Shown: positions 11,346 through 21,562 of the stretch, piece after piece | How positions within the stretch are numbered: position 1 is the stretch's first letter | Layout: the number at the start of each line of letters is the position of its first letter | NCBI GenBank assembly: GCA_030620095.1 | Contig: JAUTXW010005216.1 | Span: 946,501 to 1,010,500 of the forward strand | Origin: Kuschelorhynchus macadamiae | Taxonomy: Eukaryota; Arthropoda; Insecta; Coleoptera; Curculionidae | Length of the DNA stretch: 64,000 nucleotides | Direction of reading: 5' to 3' | Made by a program: the position numbers and the translations under genes | The notes under the pieces: generated by a model | Database searches by the model: none | What the model saw: only the letters and a program-made list of their open reading frames with translations | Told to the model about the DNA's origin: nothing

Positions 11346-11398
11346 ACAAGTTGTGGTGTAGTGTGGTTAGAACGCTTGTATTTTGATTGGGACAAGTT

Positions 11399-11580
11399 GC
11401 TACGAATTCAACATGACGTAACAAAATAGCGGTGTGTAGAAACTACTTATTCAATTTAATTTAAATTATGTCCAAAAATCAAATGTGGCATAGATAGAAA
11501 CTGGTAAAATATTGGTAGGAATCCAATATGATAGAACAAAATGACGCCCAATGAATTTTTTTAAAAAGACAGTAGCTCTA
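11399..11580 (+). repeat. Internal ~150-bp repeat block, part 3
   Basis: This resumes SatTIR-1 immediately after the PLE-1 duplication with CTACGAATTCAACATG, GTAACAAAATAGCGG, AACTACTTATTCAATTTA and GGTAGGAATCCAATATGATAG. The order is as in the other blocks. The right inverted repeat of the element follows from 11621. Confidence 0.65.
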
Positions 11581-11667
11581 TATATATGATACTAAATTAC
11601 TATGTACTAAACAAAATTGGATTACACTTCACTATTCCTAATAAAAGGAAATATTCATAACTAGGAA

Positions 11668-14600
11668 AGTTCCAGGTTCCTGAAAAAACATATCTATCTG
11701 TTAATAATGTTGCTATTTCTGGAGTGCCTGCAAGGAAATGTTTATTCATGGAAACGGTTATATGTACTGCAACATGTTCTTCAGTTAACAACTACATCAG
11801 AAATAAGTTTCCTAACATATCTGACAGAGATCTGATCCTCTGTGACCTTCGTTCTGGCAAAGAGTTTAGATCTTGTAAAATTGGGATTAACCCGTTGCAC
11901 TTTGATTCGCTAATGCATTCTGGCCCAAGCAAGTTAATGTTCCAGACTTTGTCTATTATGACAATGTTAACTGCTGGAGAACCAAACCGTCAGATCTAAG
12001 TAATAATGTTGCCATGTTTAATTATGATATAAGATTTACGGAGACATCACTGAATGATAATATTTCTAATTCAGAGCTTTGTTTCCCAGAAACTGTTGTC
12101 GAAACCTTTCCGTTTCTCAGCCTATTCCAAATCAATTTGGTTTCTAATCTAACAATGTAATATTAGATCTACTTTTTATTGACACTGAATGTGATACTGT
12201 GATATGTGCAACTGATGTATTGTTAAACTGTGATAAGCATCATCCTGCCCTTGTTTTGAATTTAAAGTGTAACACTGAATGTAATGTTTTGGAATATAAT
12301 GATGAAATTCTAAATTTCTCTAATTATGATTATAAGGTCATAAATGAGTTTTTACTCAACACCCATTCGGACTCCATTTCTCGTACTAATGGTGATGTTT
12401 GTAAATTCTATAACATTTTAAATTGTGTAATTCATATGTTTACTGCTGTGAAATATATTAAGAATAAATTTAAATTTCCTGTCTGCTGTAGCTCTGAACT
12501 TAAGTCCTATATAATTCAAAAAAAAAAAACAGCTCATGCAAATTTTAAAATAACTCATTCCCAATTTGATTACTCTAAATTTACTAACTTACAATCAATT
12601 TTTAGGTGTATGGCTGATAGATGTTACTTGGAATTTATTGACAGAACTGAGAGAAATATTTGTGGGGATTCACGAGGGTTCTGGAGTTATATACACTCTC
12701 TTAAAGGTGACAATGAGTTACCATCTCCCATGCTTACCAACTGCTACCATTATCATCCTCCCTTTGAGGTGGTAATCCAGTATTGAAGAGTGTGGTCGGA
12801 TGGCGAGGTGTCTTCTTCATAACGAGTTGGTCTGGTTTACAGATGGATCTAAGATTGACCAAGGAACTGGAGCTGGGGTTTATGGAAAACGACTGAGGAG
12901 AAGTTTGAATTTCTCACTTGGCTCTTTCCCCATTGTTTTTCAAGCAGAAATCTTCGCCATACTGAGGGAAAACAGAAGAAAGGGTTATATAGATCAGCAC
13001 ATCTACATCTGCTCAGACAGCCAGGCAGCCCTAAAGGCACTTCAATGTCCAAAGGTAACATCTAAACTGGTGTTGGAATGTCTAGACGAATTATAGGCGC
13101 TGCCTGAATGGAACACTGTCAAGTTGTTCTGGGTTCCAGGCCATAGTGGCGTCGAAGGTAATAAAAAAGCTGATGAGCTTACAAGAATAGCCTCATCAGA
13201 GACCGTTTTTGAACCAGAGCCCGTCCTTGGAGTATATAAGTGTATAGTACGAGGCTGGATAAACAAATGGGTGATGTATAAGCACAAGGTCCACTGGCAA
13301 AGTAAACAGGGACATACTACTAAACTACTAAGAAAACTAATGTCGTACTTGCTGGAAATCTGGTCCTTCTAAGCAGAAATCAGTTAAGAGCAATTACAGG
13401 CATCCTTACAGGACCCATGGCTACTGTGAGGCACTGGATCACAAAAGGCATTTGTTCCTCGGGCAACCGAAGGTCGACCCAGAGGAAGTTCTGAACTTTC
13501 CTGTTCTCTCAAATTTGCTCAGAGCTTTAAACTGTTAAGGGTTACTTAAGTGTGGAGGTGTTGTCGATGAGCACGTCAGCGTCATCGCCGACCCCTCCAC
13601 AGTGGCGCAATAAGCTGTAAAGGTTCAGTGCCAGGGGGTGGGTTTTCGTCGGTCTTCTGCGGGAGTCCGACAGTACCTACCGGCGTCGGGCCATTGGTGT
13701 CCGTAAAAGGATTTCCCACCTCCAGCCGGGAGAAAAAAATGACCTACTGGAATAGTACATGTGGAGAGGTTCAGGGAATTGCGGATTTCTTTGCACTGCA
13801 CTTCTTTGTTCATGTGCCTTACTCGGCCGGTGGTGTATTTCCTTTTAGAAATTTGGTTGACCTTGGCGGCTTGGACTTGAGCATATCAGACATTTTTGAT
13901 AAGTTATGTCATCTCGATACTTCTAAAGGACCAGGTCCTAACAATATTCCACCTTTTTTCCTAAAAGAATGTTCATTTGCATTGACCAGTTCGCTTTGGC
14001 TCATCTTTAACAAGTTTTTGTCAACTCTTATATTTCCTAAGCTTTGGAAGACCTCATTTGTTTCCCCTGTTTTTAAAAACCAGGGTAGTAGAGGAGATAT
14101 TGAAAACTATCGTCCTATTTCTCTGATTCCCCAAATTTTTTAAATATTTGAATCGCTAGTCCAACTTCTTGATATTTCAGTTTAAAAATGTTATCACTCT
14201 CACCAGCATGGTTTTATAAGTGGTCGTTTTGTTAACACTAACCTGTTGGTATATGAGAGGATAACACAAGGTTGGAGAGGGGCATGGTTGATTTATGCTG
14301 ACTTCTCTAAGGCTTTTCATAGAGTCGATCACTCATTGTTCTCTGCTGCAACATGGTGGTACTCATATCCGATTGGCAGACAGCAGTTTGTAAAAGTTAA
14401 GAACAACTTGTCAGATCAGGTTATTATTATGTCTGAATTGCCTGACGGTGGTTATCTTGCGTCCCTCTTCTTTAGCTTATTCAACAATGACATAATATCT
14501 TGTTTTCATCATTGTGTAATTCTGCAGATGATATTGAGGATATTTGGGTGTACCTCCTGAGGTTCCAGAATTGGGTCTGCTCTAATAGATTGGAATTAAA

Positions 14601-15475
14601 CATCAAAAATGCAACTATATCCAATTCTCCAGAAGGCTCTATCTTTAAATGAATATTATTTAAATGGAGTTAAATTTAATGGTATTTATGAAAGTAGGGA
14701 CCTTGTGTGGTCTTTGATACCAAGCTCACATTTGTTAGCCACATGCAAGCCTGTTATAATAGAGCTCTAAAAATGTTAGATTTCGTAAAACGCCATACTA
14801 AGGATTTTAAAAATATATTTGCATTAAGAACTTTATATGTAGCATTTGTTCGTAGCCACTTTGAGAACAGCACTTCAGTTTGGTCTGCTCATTTTTTTGT
14901 TCACTCTGATGCAATAGATTGTATACAGAGAAAGTTTTTGTGCTATATAAAAGGTAAACTGACAGTTTTGGTTGATGTTATTAATTACTCATATCTACTT
15001 ACTTACAATTCTAAACTTCAAGAAACTTAAGAAAAGGCATAGATATTTTGATTAGACATTTGTTTGTAGGTTGTTGCATAATCATGTAAAATATGAAGAT
15101 CTCCTGTACTATGCCAACATTCATGTTCCATGCAGAAGTTTAAGAGAAATCAAATCTTTTCATTGGAACATCACCTTACTCTTTATGGGCAACATAGCTC
15201 AATTAGTCTTGTAATAACGTCGCCAATGAGATTGAACTTGATATTTTTGGAAGTCCTTTAAATCTGATCCATAATTCTCTTAAATAAACTGCTTCTTGTG
15301 TCTCATAGATGTTTATGGCTGTTGTTTGTAAATTTAAATATTATTACTGTTTTAAGTTTTATGGATGTGCTCTGTAAAAATATTTCAATTTTATACAATT
15401 AGCCTAGATTGTAAGGTATTGCAATTTCTGTAGCACTCAGGTGCAATTGGCTACATCCTGTATATAAAGAAATAA
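11668..15475 (+). mobile_element. LINE-B: Jockey-like non-LTR retrotransposon, degraded and interrupted
   Basis: Fragments read in order. First is the end of an APE-type endonuclease (11670-12260; LDLLFIDTE and HHPALVLNLK, from sequence around 12160-12270). Next is the EN-RT linker (12300-12740; SELKSYIIQKK, GDSRGFWSYIHSLK). Then come RT fingers (13740-14143; SKGPGPNNIPPFFLKE, NYRPISLIPQIF), palm (14250-14560; WLIYADFSKAFHRVDH) and thumb (14707-15030). Many stops and frame changes are present, and the FADD box is not recoverable. The 3' UTR ends in (AAATA)n at 15467-15481. It begins just right of SatTIR-1, so it is 5'-truncated within the endonuclease. It is interrupted at 12740-13740 by another retrotransposon piece. 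Confidence 0.8.
12740..13740 (+). mobile_element. RNase H-containing LINE 3' fragment inserted in LINE-B
   Basis: Residues coded from 12800 include LVWFTDGSKIDQGTGAG (first RNase H Asp), QAEIFAIL (Glu), ICSDSQAALKAL (second Asp) and FWVPGHSGVEGNKKADEL (last Asp). This is a complete RNase HI active-site set, with a stop at 13094-13096 and an apparently unshifted frame after it. Such domains lie C-terminal to RT in R1/LOA/I-type LINEs and not in Jockey elements, so this is a separate 5'-truncated element. A GC-richer 3' UTR ends in a short A-run at 13733-13739. LINE-B linker coding resumes directly afterwards (TYWNSTCGEV), and a short ACC is present at both junctions. Confidence 0.75.
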
Positions 15476-15481
15476 ATAAAT

Positions 15482-15954
15482 AAACTTATTCTACACACAA
15501 GCATAAATTGTTTTATGTACAAGAGAAAATATATATTTTATCAGTTATTCATATTAAATTAAAACTTCTGTGTTAATATTCTTGTTAAACTGAGCATGTT
15601 AAGAACCAAAGGTTTAAGCTTTTTGTATCTTTAAAGTGACTTAACAGTCTAGAAACAAAACCCAATTTTGATTATTTCTGTTATATAATAATGAACCCTT
15701 AATTCATGCATTTGTAAGAAAACATAATATAATGTATTTAAACCACTGTTTAAACAACATAATACTTACATAATAAAAACTATAAAATTATTAAGAATTA
15801 TTAAGCTGGATTTATACAGACAAATAACATAAAATAAGAACTGACAAATAAAACATCATTTTTAAATACATGCTTGCTGTTAGTTTTGCAAAACAGGCTG
15901 CTGTCGGCCAAGTGCATATAACTACTTGCGTAGTTCGATTTTTGGATAAAATAA
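15482..15954. other. Unassigned interval between LINE-B and LINE-C
   Basis: AT-rich sequence without recognised repeats. It lies on the 3' side of the POLD2-like gene (minus strand), so it may be intron or 3' flank of that gene. A minus-strand frame near 15880-15935 (VVICTWPTAACFAKL) was inspected as a last-exon candidate and not accepted. Confidence 0.4.
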
Positions 15955-17601
15955 AAATGAAATCAAATCAAATCAAAATCAAATCAAAAATCTTTTATTT
16001 CTTCAATTTAAAAGTGTAGTACAATAACTGAAGAAAAGGTCAATGATAAAAAATATCTATACATATACACTTAAACATAAAAACTCCTGCAAGGAATAAC
16101 AATTCTTTTCAAGAAGATGTTTCTTTAGACGATTTTTGAATATGTTAATATTAATAGTATTTCTAATATGATCATTTAACTTGTTACATAAATCACAACC
16201 TGTAAAAAAAAATATATTTTTGATAAGCCGTAGATCTATGCTGTTCCAGTAATAAAAGTGTTTTGTGTTGTTTTATAACTATGTCCAGATCTAACACTTT
16301 AAAACAATATTTTGTTCTTATACAAGAACAATACAATATACAAGTTAGAATAAAAAGTTTAATGTAATAATGTAGTTTTTTCTTTGTTTAATGTAAGTTT
16401 ATTTTATTAGACCAGAGTAATACTCTATTGTATACCACCTCTTCTATTGCCTTTAATGAATCCAATTTCTTATTCACTATTAAAATATTAGTGTCACCTG
16501 CATATGAAACTACAAAAACATTCTATAATGTATTTAAAATAAAAGCTAGCAGATCTTTTGCAAAATCAATCCTTTTGAGTTGCAGTACATTGACTTTTAA
16601 TTCCATTAACCGTTACTAATTATTTTTTGTTGAACAAATATGATTTTAAAAAAATTAATGGTTTCCCCCTTACCCCGTAACGAAATAATTTACAAAGTAG
16701 TATTTCATGATTAACTATGTCAAACGCACGCGAAAAGTTTATAAACATCTCCAATACCATACACTTTTTATCTAAAGAGTCGACAATTATCTGCTGAAAC
16801 TCATATAGAGCAGTCTCTGTGCTCTTATTTAAAGTGAGGCCGTGTTGACAAGGAGACATTAATGTGTTTTTATAAAAAAATGATACAAGTTGATCCTTGG
16901 TCACCAACTCACAAATTTTAGATATACTATTTAACAGGCTTACCTATTCCACGATAGTTTTCAAAACTCTTATGGTTACCCTTCTTATATAAAGGAATAA
17001 TAGTTGCCAGCTTCAATGTATCAGGAAATATTTCAGTCTCTATTGAAAAATGTATCAAATAGCACAATATATCCTTCATAAAACATATGCACTGCTTCAA
17101 GATGTTATCTGAAATGCCATCGTGGCAATGGGAACTAGAATTTTTAAGTCTTTACTATGCGTGCAATGTCGTCGGTACAAACTAGAGACAAGAAAAGAGA
17201 TCTGCTACAGAAAGGAATATTGGCTTCAAGAAATGCATAGTCCAGAGGTATATCTTCAGTCAATAATGTAAACTGTGCATTAAATCTTTCTGTTATTTCA
17301 AAATCTGTTAATTTTGTCCCATCAATGAAAAATTCAATAGGAGGCTTACTATAATTTCTTTCCACGCGTTTAATACACTGCCACATTGCTTTCCACTTAT
17401 TTTCTGCTTTAAGAATTTTTAAATAATTTTCGTTTCTCATAAATAATTTTAATTTTTTTCTATATATTACGTTTAGTTGTTTACTAGCATTTAGATACTT
17501 TCTATCATATTTAGTCAAATCAGTAAATATTGTTATTCTTTCTTTCAGCCTGGTTAATTCAGGATTTAATTGAGTTTTTGGTGATTTATATCCTACAGAG
17601 T

Positions 17602-19402
17602 CAGTGGCGGCTCGTGGGTGAAGAAGTAAGTGAAGTGCAAATGAAGCAAGAAAATATCGCAATAATTTTTTTTCCAGAATTTTTTATATGTGGAGGGGGT
17701 AGAATTTTTTTATCACTTACCTAAATTTTGTATACTAAATCAATTATCCTATCCTTCATAGCAGCAAATTTATTTATAAAATGGAGGGGCTGCCCTAATC
17801 TCTTCCAGAAATTCCTTTTGAATAATAATATAATAATAATCATTTATTAATAGCAATAGCTAACAAAAAATACATGATAAGAATGTTGTTTACATTTTTT
17901 AATTTTAACAACATAAATATTTCAGACAACAAATAAATTAAAAAAGCATTAAAAGAATAGATTGAATAGCAGTTTCTATGTGCCAATAGTGTCTTTAGCA
18001 TATTTGGTACATTCTCTTCTGAAAAGCTTTACAGATTCAGTCTTTAACATGTTGAGGTAAGGCATTATATTGGATAAGTCCATTATGAAAAAGGTGATTC
18101 TGTCCATATGTAGATGAAACTGTGTTTACATAGAAGTCTTCTCTGGAACAGGTTTGATATGTATGTATATCTGCTACAGTTCTGGTATAACTTAACAAAT
18201 GGTTTGGGAATAAATGGTGTTTTATTTTATATATTGTAATCATTGTGTTTATAAATATAATTTGTTTTACGCTCAACAGTTCGGTGGCATTTAACATCTC
18301 ATTAATACTAGTGTATCTACTGCACCTAAGAATATAGCGCATAGCCATGTTTTGTTTTTTCTGGAGTGTGTAAGACTTGGAAATTAGGTAGTAAAAACAA
18401 GATTGATGTGCAATAATTAAAATGTGGTAGTATTATTGTTTTATATATGGTTAGCTTTGACCAATCACTCAGATAGGGACTCATCCTTCCTAAAAGATTT
18501 ATTTTTTTAGCGACTTTTTTGGTAATATATTCTGCATGTTTAGAAAATTTTTGATTTTCATCAACAATAACGCCCAGGTACTTGTATTCTTGCACTTGTT
18601 CAATGTTTTGGCCATTTATAAAGATACCACTACGATTTTTTGTTTCGATGGGATTTCTTCTATTTTTTATAAACATAAATTTGGTTTTCTCTATATTTAA
18701 ACTCAGCCCATTGTGCGTTAACCATTTATATACAATATCAAGTTCCTTATTTACAGTATTTACAATATCTTGAGCATCTTCTCCTACTAAGTACAGCAAA
18801 GTGTCGTCAGCGAAAAGTTGTATATTACATGCCTTTAGATGCCTAACTAAGTCATTTATGTACACTATAAACAGATTTGGACCCAGTACCGTTCCCTGTG
18901 GAACACCATATATATTCTCCTGTTGTTTTGAGGTAGTGTTCATAAATTTTGTTTCTTGATATCTCCCAGACAAATAATCTTTAAACTACAGAAGAACTTT
19001 ATCTTTGATGCCATATTTCTTTAATTTTTCCAGTAACATTGTTCGATCTATAGTTTCAAATGCCCTACAGAAATCCAAGAAGACTACACCAATGATTTTC
19101 CCCCGACATAATGCATTTCTCCAATTCATTAACATTAAACTTCCAGCAAAGTCAAAGTGTTTTGCGCCAATGTTATAGTTGTTATAATAAAGTTCGATTG
19201 AAAGTTTTAAAAAGACATGCTGCCAACGGTCAAGTAAATTATTTATTCGAGATGTATGGTTTATTTTTTACCAATTAGGTGAATAAATGAATGTAAAAAC
19301 TAAAATTTTAAGATATATAATAAATATAGTTAGATGTTTGGTTGTTTATTTTTCCTGCTGAAGTAGCACTTCACCTACTACCTACCTGAATAGCCGCCAC
19401 TG
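17602..19402. mobile_element. hAT-1: non-autonomous hAT element with perfect 8-bp target duplication
   Basis: The left tip CAGTGGCGGCTCGTGGGTGA (17602) and right tip AGCCGCCACTG (ending 19402) are inverted repeats. Subterminal AAGTGAAGTGC on the left pairs with GCACTTCAC on the right. The exact duplication TACAGAGT is at 17594-17601 and 19403-19410. CAGTGGCGG tips and 8-bp duplications identify the hAT superfamily. Without the nested LINE-D (17819-19140) the element is only about 480 bp with no coding region. The right ~260 bp is closely similar to 57996-58255, the end of hAT-3, which carries transposase. hAT-1 is therefore an internally deleted relative of it. It interrupts LINE-C. Confidence 0.93.
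17819..19140 (-). mobile_element. LINE-D: 5'-truncated non-LTR retrotransposon inside hAT-1
   Basis: The minus-strand frame 18973-18326 has GVPQGTVLGPNLFIVYIND, the catalytic FADDTLLYL and the thumb region (YKYLGVIVDEN, ILPHFNYCTSIL). Upstream, 19110-18985 gives the palm start VVFLDFCRAFETIDR. A frame change at about 18340 leads to the C-terminal part (18348-18037; AMRYILRCSRYT, then GLIQYNALPQHV). The 3' tail is an (AAT)n-type run at 17820-17841, bordering hAT-1 sequence. The tip of the 5' truncation is at about 19140, where hAT-1 sequence resumes. RT type is as LINE-A. Confidence 0.85.
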
Positions 19403-19692
19403 TACAGAGTTATATTACTTCATTGGAAATGCTGACTCAAAGTAATTTAAAATAATTCTGTAGAAAGTATGAAAAGCATTTAAAGATTGCTCTCTTAAGC
19501 CTTCATTAAAATTCTCCTCCCTTAGAAAACTCAGAAAGAAACTCATTTTAACTCTACTAAAGTTTCTATGTTATTCTTATCTTATTTGCCTATATAAATG
19601 GTATAATGGGAGTCTCAGAAATTAACTCTGTTATTTTTATTCTATGTTATTTTTCTGTAAAAATCCAGCTTTAATTAGGAAAATATACTAAC

Positions 19693-21395
19693 CTCTAACA
19701 TTCTTACTACCAAACTCAGTTTGGTTACCTGCAAAGAAAGCATGAGGGCATTCTTCAATAATAAAAGGATCTTTATTATAATATGGATAACATCCCAACG
19801 TATCTGGTGCTGTAGGTGCTAAATGATTCCAGATCAAACAAGATTCCATAGCTTGTAAACTGTCAGTTATATCTGCAAATCTCATGATGTCTCGTATAGG
19901 TTGGCCAGAAGTTCCCATTATTTTAAAACCACCTAATTCACAGTGATAAGGATTTGAAACTTGGTTAAAAGATTTGAATTCTGAAGATTCAGGAAACATA
20001 CAGAAATGCATTGGTTTCTGAGGTAAAATGTGATTTGAAGGATCATGTTCACCTGGCATAACATCAACATCCACTACTTTGCATAACTTCAAGAGAAAAT
20101 TATCGAATGATTTTACAGCCTCAATGGTGTCTAGTGATTCGGTCACTTTAGATACCATCGAAATAGTTACTTTTGCTTTTGCAGGTTCAGTTCGGACACT
20201 ATTTCCTGCAATAATAACCCTACAAATCTTGGAAATTCTCTCAGTGTCTCCAAATACACCACCAAGCCAATATTGGAGTAACTGTAAATTTGGCGCAATT
20301 TTCTGCTGTTCAATTAAATTCAGTCCACTCAGGAATAATATATAAACTGAGTCATCAAAAAAAGGAAATTCTATCTGGTCTCTAAAACCTGCAAATATGT
20401 ATTCTTCCACTTGGAATTTTCCTTTTCCCATATCAGTTCCTAAAAGCGCACATGTGATACCTGTGACTAATTTTGCAGAATTTAAGTTACCTGTAAAAAA
20501 AATGAAATGGATAAAATTAATTATTGCCATTTCTATTACATAGTATGATATATTAAATAGTAATTTTTCGTGTTTTATGTTGAAACCCACTGCAAATATA
20601 GAACCAAATATTTTAAATTAAGTTAGGTTATTAAAGAAGTACTTTTAAAAATAAGTAACATACAGAAAAATATATTAAATGTCTTGACTGCTATCTTTGT
20701 TAGGTTAGGACTTATTTTGAATGAATGAAATAAAAAAAGATTTTTATATCAGAACCGATTTTTATTTGAATTCTGAATAAATGTAGAATACCTAACAATT
20801 TTTTTACTTTAATGTGTTAGTCGAGCTCAAGGTTCTTAACAGATCCAGAAAAAGAGTAAAATTAGAAAAAAATCAAAATTATAGTAGAATGAAATCAAAT
20901 ATTACTGAAGGAAAAATTGCAATAACCACTGAAATATGAATTGTTATGCAGACATCACAAAAAACAAAATAGGTACACAGAATTTGTTTCATTCACAACA
21001 GTATTACCTATACCTATAATTTGGTATCTCTGGACTTCATCCTCCATAAACAAAACGTCAGACTCGTCAGTGAAGTGAGTTAAGACTGGCTGGGGTACTA
21101 GTTGATTTCCTTCAGCAAGCTGCTTTAATACTGATGGTTTCAATTTTTGATCCTTAAATAAAGTTCCTATTACAACACATTTATCGTACTTTTCCTCTGT
21201 GAGTTTGTGTAGTTTACAAACGGGGTACTTGTCACCCCACTTTTGTCGTGTTCTTTGAACAAGAAAGTTTTCCATGTCCTTAAGTCTAGACAAGTAGATG
21301 CTGCAATACTGTTTTGAATAATCTGTATGTTTTTCTACAAACTTTTGTGAACAGTTTTTATAAGCTACGTATGTTCGTTCGATTTGGGATGGCAT
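19693..21395 (-). CDS. PolD2: DNA polymerase delta small (regulatory) subunit, POLD2/p50-like
   Basis: This is the accessory B-subunit of nuclear DNA polymerase delta, which binds the catalytic subunit and supports lagging-strand synthesis. Exon 1 (21395-21014, 127 codons plus one base) starts MPSQIERTYVAYKN and contains QYCSIYLSRL, KCVVIGTLFK and DEVQRYQIIG, the N-terminal and OB-fold part. Exon 2 (20490-19693) starts after TTTTACAG, stays in phase, and gives NLNSAKLVTG, GKFQVEEYIF, RVIIAGNSVR, VDVMPGEHDPSN, LPQKPMHFCMFP, TSGQPIRDI, SPTAPDTLGCYP-like APTAPDTLGCYPYY, and FGSKNVRG: the inactive calcineurin-like phosphoesterase domain. Donors are G|GTATAG (21013) and G|GTTAGT (19692). About 393 residues are present; the family's final ~35 residues (last exon) were not found. 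There are no stops, so the gene looks functional. It is the only clear host gene here. Confidence 0.93.
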
Positions 21396-21479
21396 TTTTT
21401 AAAAAATTGAATATGAATATTTCCAAAAAAAACTTTGTTTTTGTTTACGGTAAACATTTATAGGTTATTTTGATATTTG

Positions 21480-21489
21480 TTTTCCCGCC
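21480..21489 (-). promoter_or_regulatory. E2F-type site upstream of POLD2-like gene
   Basis: TTTTCCCGCC on the plus strand (GGCGGGAAAA toward the gene) lies about 86 bp upstream of the ATG at 21395. It matches the E2F consensus TTTSSCGC. E2F control of S-phase replication genes is established in flies and vertebrates. Function here is inferred. The same GGCGGGAAA occurs in the inverted copy at 22821-22829. Confidence 0.5.
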
Positions 21490-21554
21490 TCTGGTTGCAG
21501 ATTAAAGATTGTTCTTGTTGTTTCTTGATTGTTGACGCGGATATGTCCACCCAA

Positions 21555-21562
21555 TATCGATA
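21555..21562. promoter_or_regulatory. DRE-type octamer TATCGATA
   Basis: This is the palindromic octamer TATCGATA, the Drosophila DNA-replication-related element bound by DREF, about 160 bp upstream of the start codon. It is repeated at 21942-21949 in a locally duplicated segment, and once more at 23499-23506. DRE plus E2F is a known combination on insect replication-gene promoters. The site is seen; the function is inferred. Confidence 0.5.

Larger units (their letters stand above)
10323..11385. mobile_element. PLE-1: Penelope-like element, two 3' parts joined head to head
   Basis: The minus-strand half (about 11105 down to 10323) encodes the end of the RT and the linker (KFIVIPYDPRYTR, then AYKMVNSLKNL), followed by the GIY-YIG endonuclease start SGIYEISCND. 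The plus-strand half (about 11110-11385) encodes the matching downstream part (LIKNVSNNRLLDAFERIEI). Both halves end in the same 3' sequence, including ACAAGTTGTGGTGTAG. The whole is bounded by the exact 13-bp direct repeat ATTGGGACAAGTT at 10310-10322 and 11386-11398, within SatTIR-1 repeat sequence. The shared duplication argues for one insertion event of an inverted dimeric structure. All frames are broken. Confidence 0.85.
4756..11665. mobile_element. SatTIR-1: inverted-repeat element with internal ~150-bp repeats, multiply invaded
   Basis: The ends form imperfect inverted repeats of about 40 bp. The left end (4758-4800) carries CGTTATGAAC, a T-rich spacer and ATTAGGAATAGTGAAGT. The right end (11621-11664) is its reverse complement, with ACTTCACTATTCCTAAT then ATTCATAACTAGG. 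A right end of the same family is at 52205-52262. The body, once the P element (5451-9706) and the Penelope-like insertion (10323-11385) are removed, is about 1.6 kb of degenerate repeat units with no coding capacity. It looks like a non-autonomous DNA transposon. The target duplication could not be fixed because of sequence decay at the outer edges, so the superfamily is not assigned. Confidence 0.6.
15955..19600 (-). mobile_element. LINE-C: non-LTR retrotransposon split by hAT-1
   Basis: On the minus strand, 19600-19411 encodes the EN-RT linker start (FLSFLREENFNEGLRE...ILNYFESAFP). The reading resumes at 17593-17144 with GYKSPKTQLNPELTRLKERI and WKAMWQCIKRVERNY, then RT fingers (16900-17140), palm FSRAFDIVNHEILL (16620-16907) and the catalytic box. 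That box appears as YAGDTNILI (from 16500-16510), so one active-site Asp is Gly. The block containing 'VPQGS..GP' is missing, and the thumb is missing. The 3' end is a GATTT-type repeated tail at 15958-15990. It lies in the 3'-flank or intron of the POLD2-like gene, in the same orientation. Confidence 0.75.

Noticed and set aside
15880..15935. Candidate last exon of the POLD2-like gene (VVICTWPTAACFAKL)
   Set aside because: Only a loose resemblance to the family's C-terminus, with no convincing acceptor in the right phase.
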